Positions 33,737 through 43,420 of a stretch of DNA of 48,971 nucleotides are shown in pieces. The stretch is from positions 1 through 48,971 of the forward strand of contig NZ_MPPI01000037.1 of the NCBI RefSeq assembly GCF_001895925.1. Reading direction: 5' to 3'. The position numbers and the translations under genes are program-made. The notes beneath the pieces are model-generated. The model had not been told where the DNA came from. It ran no database searches and worked only from the letters and a program-made list of their open reading frames with translations. The stretch comes from Phormidesmis priestleyi ULC007 (GTDB lineage: Bacteria > Cyanobacteriota > Cyanobacteriia > Leptolyngbyales > Leptolyngbyaceae). Positions within the stretch are counted from its first letter, which is position 1; each line of letters opens with the position of its first letter.

Positions 33737-35194
33737 TCAAACTGAGCCTGCCCATTCTTTTGCCCAGTTTAAGGTTTGGTTTACCTGCTCGATCGTAGCC
33801 GCTTCGCAGTAGAGCCGCAAAACAGGCTCGGTGCCACTAAAGCGAATCAATAACCAACTCTGATCCGCCAACCGAAATTTATAGCCATCGTCAGTTTGAC
33901 AGTGAATGACTGAGCGTCCGGCAATCTCTTTTAGGGGCTGATTTTGCAGTTGATTTAGAAGCGCTGCCCGAACATCCATGCTGGCGAGGGGCAGATCAAT
34001 GCGATCGTAAACCGCCGTGAACCCTGTTTTGAGTCGAAGCTGGTGATCTTGTTCGCCTAGATCTTGCCCAGTTTGCACCACGGTTTCTAAAAGATAGAGC
34101 GCGGCAAGCAGTGCGTCTCGTTCGGGAATGTGATGCCCATAGCCAATTCCACCCGATTCTTCACCGCCTAAGAGAACCTGAGTTTCTAACATCCGATCGG
34201 CGATATATTTATATCCGATCGGAGTCTCAAACACGGGTAGATTGTGCAATTTGGCAACCTGGGGCATCAAGTCAGAGCCACTCACGGTTTTCACAACTTC
34301 GCCTCGATAGCCCTTCCGAACAAATAAATGCTCAATTAGAATCGGGATCAATACTTGAGAACTGAGGAAGTTGCCTTGCCCGTCTACTGCCGCGATGCGA
34401 TCGGCATCTCCATCAAACACCAATCCCACGACGGGGCTATCACTGCGATAGTCTCGAATTGTTTGTAATAGCTTAGACAAATAGCGAGGCAGCGGTTCAG
34501 GTGCGCCGCCTTCAAATAGGGGATCACGATCGCTGTTCAATTCCTGAATCGGAACTCCCAGCAGTCTTTCTAATCCTGTCGCAGCGGCACCGTGCATGAC
34601 ATCGGCAAACACCGTCAGCTTACCTTGAGCAATGGCTTCTTGAATGGCGACGATATTCACCTGCGATCGCAGCCCCTCACAATAACTCGTCCAGGGATTA
34701 AACATTTGCAGCGAACCCGGCTTCTCGGTCGGTCGTTCTCTGACTTCCGCTTTGATCAAGGCTTCGATCTGCTGCGTCACGTCGGGCGGCACTGATCCCC
34801 CAAATGCACCTTTGACTTTCAGCCCAGAATATCCACCGGGATTGTGACTCGCCGTAATCACGAGGGCACCTAGAGCATTTTGCTGCTTGGCGACCCAGCT
34901 AAAGGCCGGAGTCGGCGCAAAGCATTCAGATAGCAAGACATCAAACCCGATCGCTCTCACCGAGTCAGCCGTTGCTTGGGCAAACTCTTCAGACAAGAAG
35001 CGGCGATCGTAGCCGACGATAATCGTGTTACTCCCGGTTGTGTTGCCATAAACTTTGGCAAGCACCTGAGCCGCAAGCGGGGCAACAAATGTCAGTCGAT
35101 CGAAAGTAAAGTCGGCGGCGATTAGTCCTCGCCACCCGTCGGTGCCAAATTTAATCGGGTTGATCGTCGTCACGATCGGAGCGGAATGAACCAT
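33737..35194 (-). CDS. Phosphoglucomutase/phosphomannomutase
   Basis: This alpha-D-phosphohexomutase of 485 residues has the active-site serine loop VITASHNPGGYSGLKVKG, the metal loop VFDGDADRIAAVD, the sugar-binding loop LGGEESGGIGYGHHIPERD and the phosphate-binding C-terminal RFSGTEPVLRLYCEA. It interconverts hexose 1- and 6-phosphates; whether glucose or mannose is preferred cannot be read. It converges on the pentapeptide gene with 7 nt between stops. With manC nearby, a role in mannose activation is plausible. Confidence 0.93.
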   Translation of the reverse strand: MVHSAPIVTTINPIKFGTDGWRGLIAADFTFDRLTFVAPLAAQVLAKVYGNTTGSNTIIVGYDRRFLSEEFAQATADSVRAIGFDVLLSECFAPTPAFSWVAKQQNALGALVITASHNPGGYSGLKVKGAFGGSVPPDVTQQIEALIKAEVRERPTEKPGSLQMFNPWTSYCEGLRSQVNIVAIQEAIAQGKLTVFADVMHGAAATGLERLLGVPIQELNSDRDPLFEGGAPEPLPRYLSKLLQTIRDYRSDSPVVGLVFDGDADRIAAVDGQGNFLSSQVLIPILIEHLFVRKGYRGEVVKTVSGSDLMPQVAKLHNLPVFETPIGYKYIADRMLETQVLLGGEESGGIGYGHHIPERDALLAALYLLETVVQTGQDLGEQDHQLRLKTGFTAVYDRIDLPLASMDVRAALLNQLQNQPLKEIAGRSVIHCQTDDGYKFRLADQSWLLIRFSGTEPVLRLYCEAATIEQVNQTLNWAKEWAGSV

Positions 35195-35338
35195 GGTGCC
35201 ACAACCTCACTAAAATCTGCCTCGTCTTAGAGTTTATCTAGATGCGCTTTCTGATCTCAGTATTGGGCAGATGCTACACCATAACTTAACAAACCTAGCT
35301 CAAAGCATCCGTGAAATCACTGCCTAAATCCTACCGCT

Positions 35339-37123
35339 TTACACTGGGGAGAGTGCAGCTTCGGTCTGAGTCGAGTTAGCAGCACCCGAATAGACTAAGC
35401 CTCGCTGCATATCCAGGGTGATAATCTCGCCGTCTCGAATCACGGCTGTAGCGTTTTTGACTCCCACAATCACAGGCACTCCCAACCGTAGACCAATGAC
35501 AGCGGCGTGACTCGTGAGACTGCTATCTTCAGTGATGACTCCTGCCGCTTTGCGAATCGCCTCGACATAATCGGCACTCGTGTTAGCCACTACTAAGATC
35601 TCTCCGGCATTGAAGTGAGAAATTTCTGAGCCGATCGCCGCCACTCTAGCCCGTCCGCTGACTGAGCCTTGACCGATGGCGACTCCTTTGCCCCGAATGG
35701 CAGTGACGACTTCAACTTTGATCAAATCAGTCGAGCCAGCAACGCCTTGCAGGGTTCCGGCGGTCATCACGACTAAATCGCCTTCACACACTAAGTCTTT
35801 TTCTTGAGCCACGTTGAGAGCCGCCTGAAAGGTCTGCCAGGTTGAGGGCAAATCTAGCACCAGCAGAGGCTTAATTCCCCAAACAAGCTGAAGTTGCCGG
35901 GCCACGTCAACATGGGGCGTGATTGCCAGAATCGGTGTTTTAGGACGAAACTTTGAGACGTTTCTGGCAGTGGCTCCTGTTTTGGTGAGCGTCATGATGG
36001 CCCCTGCCCCTAGCTGATCTGAGATTCGCCCCACGGCCTGACTGATGGCGTTGGGAATTGAGCGTCCGGCATCTTCTGAAAGGCGCTTGCCTTCTTCTTT
36101 CTCGATTCGCACAGCAATTTGCACCATCGTTGAGACAGCTTCGATCGGGTAGTTGCCCACGGCGGTCTCATTCGAGAGCATCACCGCATCAGTGCCGTCA
36201 AGAATTGCGTTTGCCACATCAGAAATCTCGGCACGAGTCGGACGCGGGCTATTCACCATGCTGTCGAGCATTTGGGTTGCGGTGATCACTGGAATGCCTA
36301 ACCGATTGGCGGTAGCAATCAAGCGCTTTTGCAGAATCGGCACATCCTCGGCAGGAAGCTCAACGCCCAAATCGCCTCGTGCCACCATCACGCCATCTGA
36401 AATCGACAGAATGGCTTCCATCTGCTCGATCGCTTCGTGCTTCTCAATTTTGACAATCACCGGAACGGCTTTTCCGGCGCTGGAAATCAATTCTTTGATT
36501 TCTAAAACGTCTTGAGGATTGCGGACAAAACTCAACGCAACCCAATCTACGCCTTGGTCTAACCCAAACACTAAGTCTTTGCGGTCTTTATCAGTCAGCG
36601 CCTTGATCGACAGATAAACCCCCGGAAAGTTAACCCCTTTGTTGTTAGAAAGTGGGCCGCCGACCACCACGCGGCAATGGAGCGCTTGGGCATCTCGATC
36701 GATCGATTCCACCTTCATTTCGACTCTGCCATCGTCTAGCATAATCGTGGCACCCGAAGGGACTTCTTCAGCCAGCAAATCATAAGTGACCGAGCTGATC
36801 TCTTGAGTTCCGGGGAGCAAACGGCTCGTAAGCGTGAAGGGATCGCCCTTTTTTAGCACGATGGGCCCGTTTTCAAATCGCCCCAGCCGAATTTTGGGGC
36901 CTTGCAAATCTTGCAAAATTCCGACGGGCTGATTTAAGTCGTAAGAGATCTGCCGAATTAGCCGAATGCTCCGCAAATGGTCATCGTGGCTACCGTGGGA
37001 AAAATTGAGGCGTAGCGTGGTTGCCCCAGCTTCAATCAGTTCCCGTAAAACTTCTGGACTACTGGTCGCAGGACCGATCGTCGCGACAATTTTGGTTCTA
37101 CGCTGGGAGGGTTGCAATTGCAT
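35339..37123 (-). CDS. pyk: Pyruvate kinase with C-terminal PEP-utilizer domain
   Basis: The enzyme converts PEP and ADP to pyruvate and ATP. The 594-residue protein has RRTKIVATIGPATSSPEVL, LRLNFSHGSHDDH, IVKIEKHEAIEQMEAIL (catalytic Lys), MVARGDLGVELPAEDVPILQK, ATQMLDSMVNSPRPTRAEISDVANAILDGTDAVMLSNETAVG and a regulatory domain. A further 100 residues contain EDSSLTSHAAVIGLRLGVPVIVG, the PEP-utilizer mobile domain found in cyanobacterial and some bacillar enzymes. All catalytic residues are present. About 145 nt without features separates it from the mutase. Confidence 0.97.
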   Translation of the reverse strand: MQLQPSQRRTKIVATIGPATSSPEVLRELIEAGATTLRLNFSHGSHDDHLRSIRLIRQISYDLNQPVGILQDLQGPKIRLGRFENGPIVLKKGDPFTLTSRLLPGTQEISSVTYDLLAEEVPSGATIMLDDGRVEMKVESIDRDAQALHCRVVVGGPLSNNKGVNFPGVYLSIKALTDKDRKDLVFGLDQGVDWVALSFVRNPQDVLEIKELISSAGKAVPVIVKIEKHEAIEQMEAILSISDGVMVARGDLGVELPAEDVPILQKRLIATANRLGIPVITATQMLDSMVNSPRPTRAEISDVANAILDGTDAVMLSNETAVGNYPIEAVSTMVQIAVRIEKEEGKRLSEDAGRSIPNAISQAVGRISDQLGAGAIMTLTKTGATARNVSKFRPKTPILAITPHVDVARQLQLVWGIKPLLVLDLPSTWQTFQAALNVAQEKDLVCEGDLVVMTAGTLQGVAGSTDLIKVEVVTAIRGKGVAIGQGSVSGRARVAAIGSEISHFNAGEILVVANTSADYVEAIRKAAGVITEDSSLTSHAAVIGLRLGVPVIVGVKNATAVIRDGEIITLDMQRGLVYSGAANSTQTEAALSPV

Positions 37124-37530
37124 GAACAGAATCCGGGAGGCTACAAAGAGTAAAGGATTAAAGTGCGGTGAGGTGATTACCGAGTCTCTTAAATTAAAGG
37201 AATACAGAAATTGTTTTCTAGCCTGAAACTACGAGCAAAAATGGCTGCTTATGGTCAACTAGATCAAGTCACTTGATCGCATCTCAGCTTAGATTAAAAA
37301 AAGCTTATGCAAGTAGTTTAAGCGAAGACTCGCCCCTATTTGCACTTCTGAGAGCAAAGCTTCTATATAAGCATCAGGGATATTACCATGTTTGGCAACG
37401 CTTCAGAAAAAGCATCACAAGAACTTCTCACAGCTAGGCAAGCAATTGGAAAAGTTTGACCTCGATCGTCACGATGCCACTTCTCAAACCCCAAATGGGA
37501 TAATTAAAAAGAGTCCGATCGCCATTCATC

Positions 37531-37779
37531 TCTCTTCTCTCAGATCTCTTAGTCAGCGATATCGGAATGCCCGAAATGGATGGCTATATGCTGATGCAGC
37601 AGGTGCGATCGTGGTCATTAGAGCGCGGCGGACAGATTCTTGCGATCGCCCTGACTGCCTATGCAGGCGAATATGACCAAGAGCAGGCACTCTCGGCAGG
37701 GTTCCGGGCCCATGTATCAAAGCCAGCGGAACCCGATCGACTGATTGCGATCGCGATTCAACTGGCAGGAAAACAGTAG
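37531..37779 (+). pseudogene. Response-regulator receiver domain remnant
   Basis: The frame reads LLVSDIGMPEMDGYMLMQQVR, with the phospho-accepting Asp in SDIGMPEMDG, then ALTAYAGEYDQEQALSAGFRAHVSKPAEPDRLI, with the Thr and Lys switch residues. The N-terminal strands and any kinase portion are missing; sequence upstream is in other frames. It resembles the receiver at the end of a cyanobacterial hybrid histidine kinase. The stretch 37124-37530 otherwise holds the pyk promoter and no recognisable gene. Confidence 0.7.
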
Positions 37780-37798
37780 AGTCTTTGGCTCAGAAATT

Positions 37799-38605
37799 TT
37801 AACGACGGAACAGTTTAGGCAGACGAGGTTTGGCATTAGAACGGATGGCAACTCCTCCATTCAGTCGTTCGCCTGTGCCCCCGTCTTTACGGTCGAGAAA
37901 TGGCTTCAAGTTAATGTCACTTGAGCGCAGAGTTTTAGGGGGAGCGGTTGCACCATTGCGTCCCAAGCCGCGAATTCCTAGCAAGCTACCCAACTGATTG
38001 ATAATATTGCCGTCTGCGCCGTTTTGCCCATAGGTTAAAACGCCCTGGGTTTGTTGCCCACTATCGGCGATCGTCAAGTTTTGAAACACGCGATCGCGGG
38101 TTGTTAAAGGATCTTGTCCGTTGGGTACCGTCAGCACAATGCGACAAGACGGAACTCGATCAGTCGTGACGCAAATCGTGTTGTAACCATTCTCGACGGC
38201 GGTTTTCATCTCCAACAACCCATCAGATCGGTAAGACTCTAACCGACGCGAAATCTCATTACAGCGTCGATCAGAACTCCAACCGCCACCTAAAGCACTC
38301 GGAACCGCCCAGGGATAGGCTCGATTAGGCTGACTCTCTGGCATATACATCACGGTGTATTGGCTGTTAGAGTTTTGGCAAGCAAACCGCACTCCACTCA
38401 ACGGTGGGTTAGGAATCGTAGATCCAGGAATGGTAGTTCCGCCAGTTCCTGGCTCAGTGGGGACAATTACATCACCAGAAGGCGACGTGGTTTGTGCTAC
38501 CAGCACACTATTAGCAGGTGCAGCGATCGCCGCGCTACTCAACAGCATCGCCGCGCCCGTTGCTACGCTAATCTGCAAACCTGTCTTAACCTGCGATCGC
38601 AACAT
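37799..38605 (-). CDS. COP23-domain protein, secreted
   Basis: ATG at 38605 (MLRSQVKTGLQISVATGAAMLLSSAAIAAPANS) gives a clear signal peptide; a longer upstream reading is less likely. The mature part has a Pro/Thr/Gly linker, then the COP23 pattern: FACQNSNSQYTVMYMPE, YPWAVPSALGGGWSSDRRCNEISRRLESYRSDGLLEMKTAVENGYNTICVTT and CRIVLTVPNGQDP. COP23 was described as a circadian oscillating membrane-associated protein in Cyanothece; its function is unknown. The 357-nt gap to crtR (38606-38962) contains promoters for both genes but no further ORF. Confidence 0.85.
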   Translation of the reverse strand: MLRSQVKTGLQISVATGAAMLLSSAAIAAPANSVLVAQTTSPSGDVIVPTEPGTGGTTIPGSTIPNPPLSGVRFACQNSNSQYTVMYMPESQPNRAYPWAVPSALGGGWSSDRRCNEISRRLESYRSDGLLEMKTAVENGYNTICVTTDRVPSCRIVLTVPNGQDPLTTRDRVFQNLTIADSGQQTQGVLTYGQNGADGNIINQLGSLLGIRGLGRNGATAPPKTLRSSDINLKPFLDRKDGGTGERLNGGVAIRSNAKPRLPKLFRR

Positions 38606-38962
38606 TGTAGTCAACCTCAAATATGTAAATAATTTAGACTGGGTGGTGCCCTCGATCGGCGAGAGTTCGCGGCTTCTGGTGGTGCGCCTCAGTCCGATAT
38701 CAACCTCAAAAACCCCTGAAGCCATAAAGCTTTTCGACGAATACGTTTTGTTCGCATCCTGATTACCCAGACCCCGCTTTTTCTACCAGGTTCCCCAGGC
38801 TTTCCAGATTGCTCAACCCGTCTCTTCGTCTGCCGACGCTCGATCGCCACTTGGTTAATGGAATTTCATCTGATTCATCAGTCAAGCTTAACGGGCTTTA
38901 CTTAAGTTCATGATTTTGCGTATCGTATACTACGCGAGGATACGACAAAGGAGAAAGAAACA

Positions 38963-39898
38963 ATGTCGGCGGCAACAAAGCCCCTGACAGTTCCTAAAGA
39001 GTTGCTGGGCCCTCCTGGTGACTTCAATCCAACCCTATTGATTTTTTGGCTCTCGGTGGTTTTAGCGGTGATTTCAACGCTGGGCTATTGGTGCTGGGGT
39101 TGGATCGATTGGTGCTGCTTCTGCATGAATGTTTTGGCGCTTCATATGGTAGGAACCGTGATCCACGATGCCTGTCATGGAGTTGCCCATCGAAATCGAT
39201 TGGTAAACGCTTTACTGGGGCACGGCAGCGCATTTCTGCTGTGTTTCTCATACCCAGTATTTACGCGGGTTCACATGCAGCATCACGCCCATGTGAATGA
39301 CCCCGACAATGACCCTGACCACGTGGTTTCGACGATGGGGCCGCTGTGGATTATCAACGCCCGATTTATGTATCACGAGTTCTTTTTCTTTAAGCGCAAG
39401 CTGTGGCGAAAGAACGAGCTTTTAGAGTGGGGTTTAGCGCGGCTCTCTCTAGGTCTTGTGCTCTATCTGGGATATCACTATGACTTCATTGGATATGTGT
39501 TTAACTTTTGGTTTACCCCATTGGCAGTCGTGGGTCTGGTTTTAGGACTGTTCTTTGATTATTTGCCGCATCGCCCTTTTAAAGAGCGCGATCGCTGGAA
39601 AAACGCCAGAGTTTACCCTAATCGCTTGCTCAATTGGCTGATTATGGGTCAGAACTATCATCTGATTCATCACTTATGGCCTTCGGTGCCGTGGTATCAC
39701 TACGAAGGAGCCTATCTTGCAACAAAGCCGCTTTTAGATGCTAAAGGCAGTCATCAATCGATCGGGCTACTCAAAGAAGACTTTCTGGGTTTCGTCTATG
39801 ACATTTTTCTAGGAATTCGCTTTCATCATAAAAAAGCGCAGGTGGTTGAAGAAATTTTACCGATCGCGAAAACCCCTCAAGAAAACTCTGTCGAATAG
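38963..39898 (+). CDS. crtR: Beta-carotene hydroxylase (CrtR type)
   Basis: CrtR hydroxylates beta-carotene to zeaxanthin in the membrane using a di-iron centre. The 311-residue protein has the fatty-acid-desaturase-like histidine boxes HDACHG (68-73), HMQHHAH (104-110) and NYHLIHHLWP, four or so membrane segments, and the conserved end WYHYEGAYLATKPLLDAKGS. Length and motifs match cyanobacterial CrtR rather than plant CHY/CrtZ. AGGAG lies 11 nt before the ATG. A dyad around GTATCGTATAC at about 38918-38928 sits in its promoter region. Confidence 0.93.
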   Translation: MSAATKPLTVPKELLGPPGDFNPTLLIFWLSVVLAVISTLGYWCWGWIDWCCFCMNVLALHMVGTVIHDACHGVAHRNRLVNALLGHGSAFLLCFSYPVFTRVHMQHHAHVNDPDNDPDHVVSTMGPLWIINARFMYHEFFFFKRKLWRKNELLEWGLARLSLGLVLYLGYHYDFIGYVFNFWFTPLAVVGLVLGLFFDYLPHRPFKERDRWKNARVYPNRLLNWLIMGQNYHLIHHLWPSVPWYHYEGAYLATKPLLDAKGSHQSIGLLKEDFLGFVYDIFLGIRFHHKKAQVVEEILPIAKTPQENSVE

Positions 39899-40010
39899 GT
39901 GAGCCATTTGACAACTCAGAATCTATCTCGATGAAGAGGCTTTTACCTCACTGCTGCGTCAAGATCGGCTTTAGAAAAACTGATTATTTATGTAAGTTTG
40001 AGGGAAAAAA

Positions 40011-40403
40011 ATGTTGGGATATTTCTTTGTAATCTTGTCAACTGCGTTGAGTCTGCTAGTCGTCGATATTGTCCTACCGGGCGTAAATATTGCGTCGTTT
40101 CCATCCGCTTTGATTGCAGGCGTGTCGATCGGTTTAGTCAACGCTTTTGTGAAGCCAATTCTGTCACTGCTGACTCTGCCTATTAATTTCTTAACGCTGG
40201 GCTTGTTTGCGCTCGTCGTCAACGGCATTTGTTTCTCGCTAGCGGCGGCTCTCACTCCAGGGTTTAGCGTTCACGGCACTCTGGCATTTATTCTTGGGCC
40301 TGTAATCTTGTCGTTTGCAAGCACCTTCCTGAATAAGTATTTTGCAGAACGTACTTCTGCCCCCAAACTAGAAAGTACTTCTGATCTCAAAACTGAAGTC
40401 TAG
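40011..40403 (+). CDS. Phage holin family 4-TM membrane protein
   Basis: This 130-residue protein has four membrane segments: FFVILSTALSLLVVDIVLPG, LIAGVSIGLVNAFVKPILSLLTLPI, FLTLGLFALVVNGICFSLAAAL and HGTLAFILGPVILSFASTFL. The NAFVKPILSLLTLPINFLTLGLF signature defines the COG1950/holin superfamily IV group, which is chromosomal and widespread in bacteria. Despite the name there is no lysis context here. Its role is unknown. It is followed by a bidirectional terminator. Confidence 0.88.
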   Translation: MLGYFFVILSTALSLLVVDIVLPGVNIASFPSALIAGVSIGLVNAFVKPILSLLTLPINFLTLGLFALVVNGICFSLAAALTPGFSVHGTLAFILGPVILSFASTFLNKYFAERTSAPKLESTSDLKTEV

Positions 40404-40417
40404 TCTCGTAAAACTGA

Positions 40418-40463
40418 ATTAAAAAAGGGGGTTCGCCATCAGAGTGAATCCCCTTTTTTTAAT
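40418..40463. terminator. Bidirectional rho-independent terminator
   Basis: ATTAAAAAAGGGG and CCCCTTTTTTTAAT are inverted around an 18-20 nt loop, giving a GC stem with A/T tails in both directions. It lies between the convergent holin-family and aroH genes and would serve both. Confidence 0.88.
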
Positions 40464-40476
40464 ATCAAATTGTTTT

Positions 40477-40890
40477 CTAATCTCGCGTTCTAAGTCTCAT
40501 CGGTGAAGCGGTGAGTTGAGCGAGCGTCCAATCAGGTCGAAGGCTCTTGGCGTGTCTCATATAGGGATGATAAATTCTGATTTCTGGGTCAGGCGTGTTG
40601 AAGTGAATCAAGAAGCGAATGCAGCGCTCTAAACTTCCCTCGACATACATTTGCTGCACGTCTAGCAACGGCACATTTGACCAGTGAGGACGCTCACGAG
40701 CGATCGCGGCTGGATAGATGGCATCCAAATCACGAGTTGCGGAAAACGTAGCACTGATGATCTCGTCAAAATCAAGTCGATTATGAGCTTCTAGTTCATC
40801 CAGTAACTCAGTGACCGCTTCTCGAATTGCCTCGACGCTATTAGTCGAGACTGTTGTTGCCCCACGAACCGCTCGAACTCTCCACTGCAC
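40477..40890 (-). CDS. aroH: Chorismate mutase, AroH type
   Basis: This is the trimeric, Bacillus-type monofunctional chorismate mutase (chorismate to prephenate for Phe/Tyr synthesis). The 137-residue protein has WRVRAVRGATTVSTNS (catalytic Arg near the N-terminus), EAVTELLDELEAHN, ISATFSATRDLDAIYPAAIAR (Glu/Thr/Arg active-site segment) and NVPLLDVQQMYVEGSLERCIRFLIHF. The tail IYHPYMRHAKSLRPD is typical. Length is slightly above the Bacillus enzyme (127). Transcribed alone from the gap at 40891-41156. Confidence 0.94.
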   Translation of the reverse strand: MQWRVRAVRGATTVSTNSVEAIREAVTELLDELEAHNRLDFDEIISATFSATRDLDAIYPAAIARERPHWSNVPLLDVQQMYVEGSLERCIRFLIHFNTPDPEIRIYHPYMRHAKSLRPDWTLAQLTASPMRLRTRD

Positions 40891-41065
40891 AGTTTCATCC
40901 CTCCAAGTTTTTGCTAGTTGCTAGCCGAATCAATTGTAGTCGTTCGTGCCTTAACCACTAGCTTATCAAGAGAGTGTGAAGGGATCGGGGATCAAGGATA
41001 AAGGATGAAAAAGTTTTAATTTAAGCAGGTGAATTTGCTGACCTGTTGAATGGAGAGATGATTTA

Positions 41066-41130
41066 AGTAGGGGCAATCCCTCCGTGGTCGCCCTCTATAC
41101 ATTGAAGGTAAGCACGGGGGCGCAACCCCT
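41066..41130. repeat. Dispersed cyanobacterial intergenic repeat
   Basis: TAGGGGCAATCCCTCCGTGG-TCGCCCT and, after a spacer, GGGG-CGCAA-CCCC (41117-41129) resemble the GGGCGACCACGGAGGGATTGCCCCTA repeat found between many cyanobacterial genes. It lies between sppA's 3' end and aroH's 5' end and may act as a transcript-end structure. Confidence 0.45.
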
Positions 41131-41156
41131 ATAGCTATTAAAGGCCCCTTTTTATA

Positions 41157-41999
41157 TCAAGGGCGATATAACCACAACGGAAGCCCGTTCGTAGACAACT
41201 CAAACTCTAGCCAATCGGCACCTGCCGCAAGTCCAGGAACGGTGTAAATGGCGTGGGCAAGACTGTTGTTTGATGTGAGACGGCTGACGAGAGGTTTTTT
41301 CTCCTCAAAAGTGAAGCACTTGGTTTTTTCGGGATCGAGTCCAGCGAGTTCGGCTGCCCAGCGACGGGCATCTTCTTCGGTGCCTAGTCGATCGACAAGT
41401 CCCAGTGCTAAAGCCTGCTGTCCCGTAAAAACGCGACCATCCGCAAAGCTTCTCACAGCTTCGGTGCTCAGATTTCGCCCTTCGGCGACCACTCCCACAA
41501 ACTGCGAATAGCTGACATCAATCAGTTCTTGCAGAATGTGTTTTTCGGGATCGGTAAGTTCGCGATCGAATGCCAAAATATCTTTATAAGGTCCCGATTT
41601 AATCACCTTAAACGATACGCCGACCTTTTCTAGCAAGCGCTCCAAGTTATTGCCCCGTAAAATCACGCCAATGCTGCCTGTGATGGTGCCAGGGTTTGAC
41701 ATGATATGTTGAGCACCCACGCCAATATAAATCCCGCCAGATGCCGAGATGTTGCCAAAACTGGCGACGATTTTGACCTTTTCTTGCAGTCTTTTTAACG
41801 CACAGTAGATTTCGTGAGAATCTGCAACGGTTCCGCCTGGGCTGTCGATCCGCAGCAATAGAGCGGGAAAGCGTCTTTCTTCGACCGATTTAAGGTCTTT
41901 GAGAACGCGATCGCGCATTGCCCCCGCGATCGCGCCTTTAATTTCAATTCGAGCAATTTGTTTGCGAAACCGGGACTTAAAAAGCGAAATCATGGGCAT
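41157..41999 (-). CDS. sppA: Signal peptide peptidase SppA (short form)
   Basis: SppA is a Ser/Lys dyad membrane protease degrading cleaved signal peptides. The 280-residue short form has IARIEIKGAI, RFPALLLRIDSPGGTVADSHEIYCALKRL, VASFGNISASGGIYIGVGAQHIMSNPGTITGSIGVI (the Ser lies in SASGG; the Gly-Ser loop follows) and FADGRVFTGQQALALGLVDRLGTEEDARRWAAELAG. No N-terminal membrane helix is evident, which is odd for the family and common in cyanobacterial paralogues, where membrane association may be peripheral. The Met-Pro-Met start leaves MISLFK as an alternative. Confidence 0.93.
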   Translation of the reverse strand: MPMISLFKSRFRKQIARIEIKGAIAGAMRDRVLKDLKSVEERRFPALLLRIDSPGGTVADSHEIYCALKRLQEKVKIVASFGNISASGGIYIGVGAQHIMSNPGTITGSIGVILRGNNLERLLEKVGVSFKVIKSGPYKDILAFDRELTDPEKHILQELIDVSYSQFVGVVAEGRNLSTEAVRSFADGRVFTGQQALALGLVDRLGTEEDARRWAAELAGLDPEKTKCFTFEEKKPLVSRLTSNNSLAHAIYTVPGLAAGADWLEFELSTNGLPLWLYRP

Positions 42000-42159
42000 T
42001 AAAGAACGGTGAGTGAGAACGACTTAAACTTCTAGTGTGCCTCAATGCAAGTCGCGAGTGGGAAAATTGGGGATCAGAAAAAATTCAACCGTGGCGTTCG
42101 TCACTTAACATAAGTACATAGTCAGATAGAATTAGCCAAAATTTTAGTAGCAGCTAGTC

Positions 42160-43284
42160 ATGCATCTCAAGATCACTGAGTCTCGATCACCGTTTATTCC
42201 TGTGCTGCTGATTGCGCCCTTTTTCCTTTGGGGAACCGCAATGGTCGCGATGAAAGGGGTGATTCCCCACACCACACCATTCTTTATGGCAGGTGTGCGA
42301 TTAGTGCCAGCAGGTGTATTGGTGGTTGTGGCGGGTGCTTTGATGGGCAGACCTCAACCAAAAGGGTGGGCCGCCTGGTTGTGGATTGCGCTCTTTGGCT
42401 TGATAGATGGAACCCTCTTTCAAGGATTTTTAGCCCAAGGTTTGATGAGAACAGGGGCAGGTTTAGGCTCTGTAATGATCGATTCGCAGCCGTTAGCTGT
42501 GGCACTGCTGGCACTCTGGCTATTTGGTGAAACGATCGGACTTTGGGGCTGGCTCGGTCTAGGAATCGGCGTTTTGGGGATCAGTCTGCTGGGTCTACCA
42601 GAAGCCTGGATCGGGTCGGCAGGAGATTGGTTGATGACCGCGATCGCCCACGGGCAATGGACGATCTCTAGTGATCGGTCTATCTCTGACCTTTTTCTCA
42701 GCTTGTTTGACAACGGACAGTGGCTGATGCTGTTAGCAGCGTTATCAATGGCAGTCGGAACCGTGATGGTGCGATATGTTTGCCGCCATGCTGACCCCGT
42801 AACCGCGACGGGATGGCACATGATTTTGGGCGGCTTGCCGTTATTTGCGCTTTCTAATCAGTTAGAATCCGCGCAGTGGGTCGATCTGACGACTGCTAAC
42901 TGGATGGCTTTGGCTTACTCGACGATCTTTGGGAGCGCGATCGCTTACGGGCTATTTTTCTATTTTGCTTCTAGTGGTAGCCTGACGAGTCTCAGTTCTT
43001 TAACCTTTCTCACGCCTGTTTTTGCCCTTTTATTTGGCAATCTGTTTCTTTCAGAAGTGTTGAGTCAGGTGCAATGGTTTGGGGTGTGTCTGACGCTAGT
43101 TAGCATCTATTTGATTAATCAACGAGAGGTGTTGAGCCAGAGATTTAAGCGACTAACTTTCTATGGGGTTTCTCCGGATCAGGAAGATGAAATTCAGAAT
43201 AGGTCTGTGATACTGCAATCTCCGCTAGAAATCAGTGAGATTACGATCGGGTCATTACCGATCGTAGAATCTGAATCTGAGTGA
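42160..43284 (+). CDS. EamA/DMT-family transporter
   Basis: The 374-residue protein has ten predicted membrane segments in two EamA halves: FFLWGTAMVAMKGVIPHTTPFFMAGVRLVPAG in the first, and AYSTIFGSAIAYGLFFYFASSGSLTSLSSLTFLTPVFALLFGNLFLSEVLS in the second. These are the hallmark sequences of drug/metabolite exporters. A cytoplasmic tail of about 55 residues (QRFKRLTFYGV to the end) is rich in acidic residues. The substrate cannot be told. The 160-nt upstream gap has no notable feature. Confidence 0.9.
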   Translation: MHLKITESRSPFIPVLLIAPFFLWGTAMVAMKGVIPHTTPFFMAGVRLVPAGVLVVVAGALMGRPQPKGWAAWLWIALFGLIDGTLFQGFLAQGLMRTGAGLGSVMIDSQPLAVALLALWLFGETIGLWGWLGLGIGVLGISLLGLPEAWIGSAGDWLMTAIAHGQWTISSDRSISDLFLSLFDNGQWLMLLAALSMAVGTVMVRYVCRHADPVTATGWHMILGGLPLFALSNQLESAQWVDLTTANWMALAYSTIFGSAIAYGLFFYFASSGSLTSLSSLTFLTPVFALLFGNLFLSEVLSQVQWFGVCLTLVSIYLINQREVLSQRFKRLTFYGVSPDQEDEIQNRSVILQSPLEISEITIGSLPIVESESE

Positions 43285-43420
43285 TCACCTAAAGTTGGAG
43301 CCTGTCGTTAAGATTCGCGAAACTTTTTTGCGGACAATACAGAGATGGCGGTTAGCATTGAGCTAGCAAGAAAAGACACCTTTATTGGTACGCTAGTCGC
43401 ACTCCCACCTGAGTTCGCTT

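Noticed and set aside
40011-40403. Holin-family gene as a sign of prophage
   Set aside because: This superfamily is commonly chromosomal, and no phage genes are nearby.
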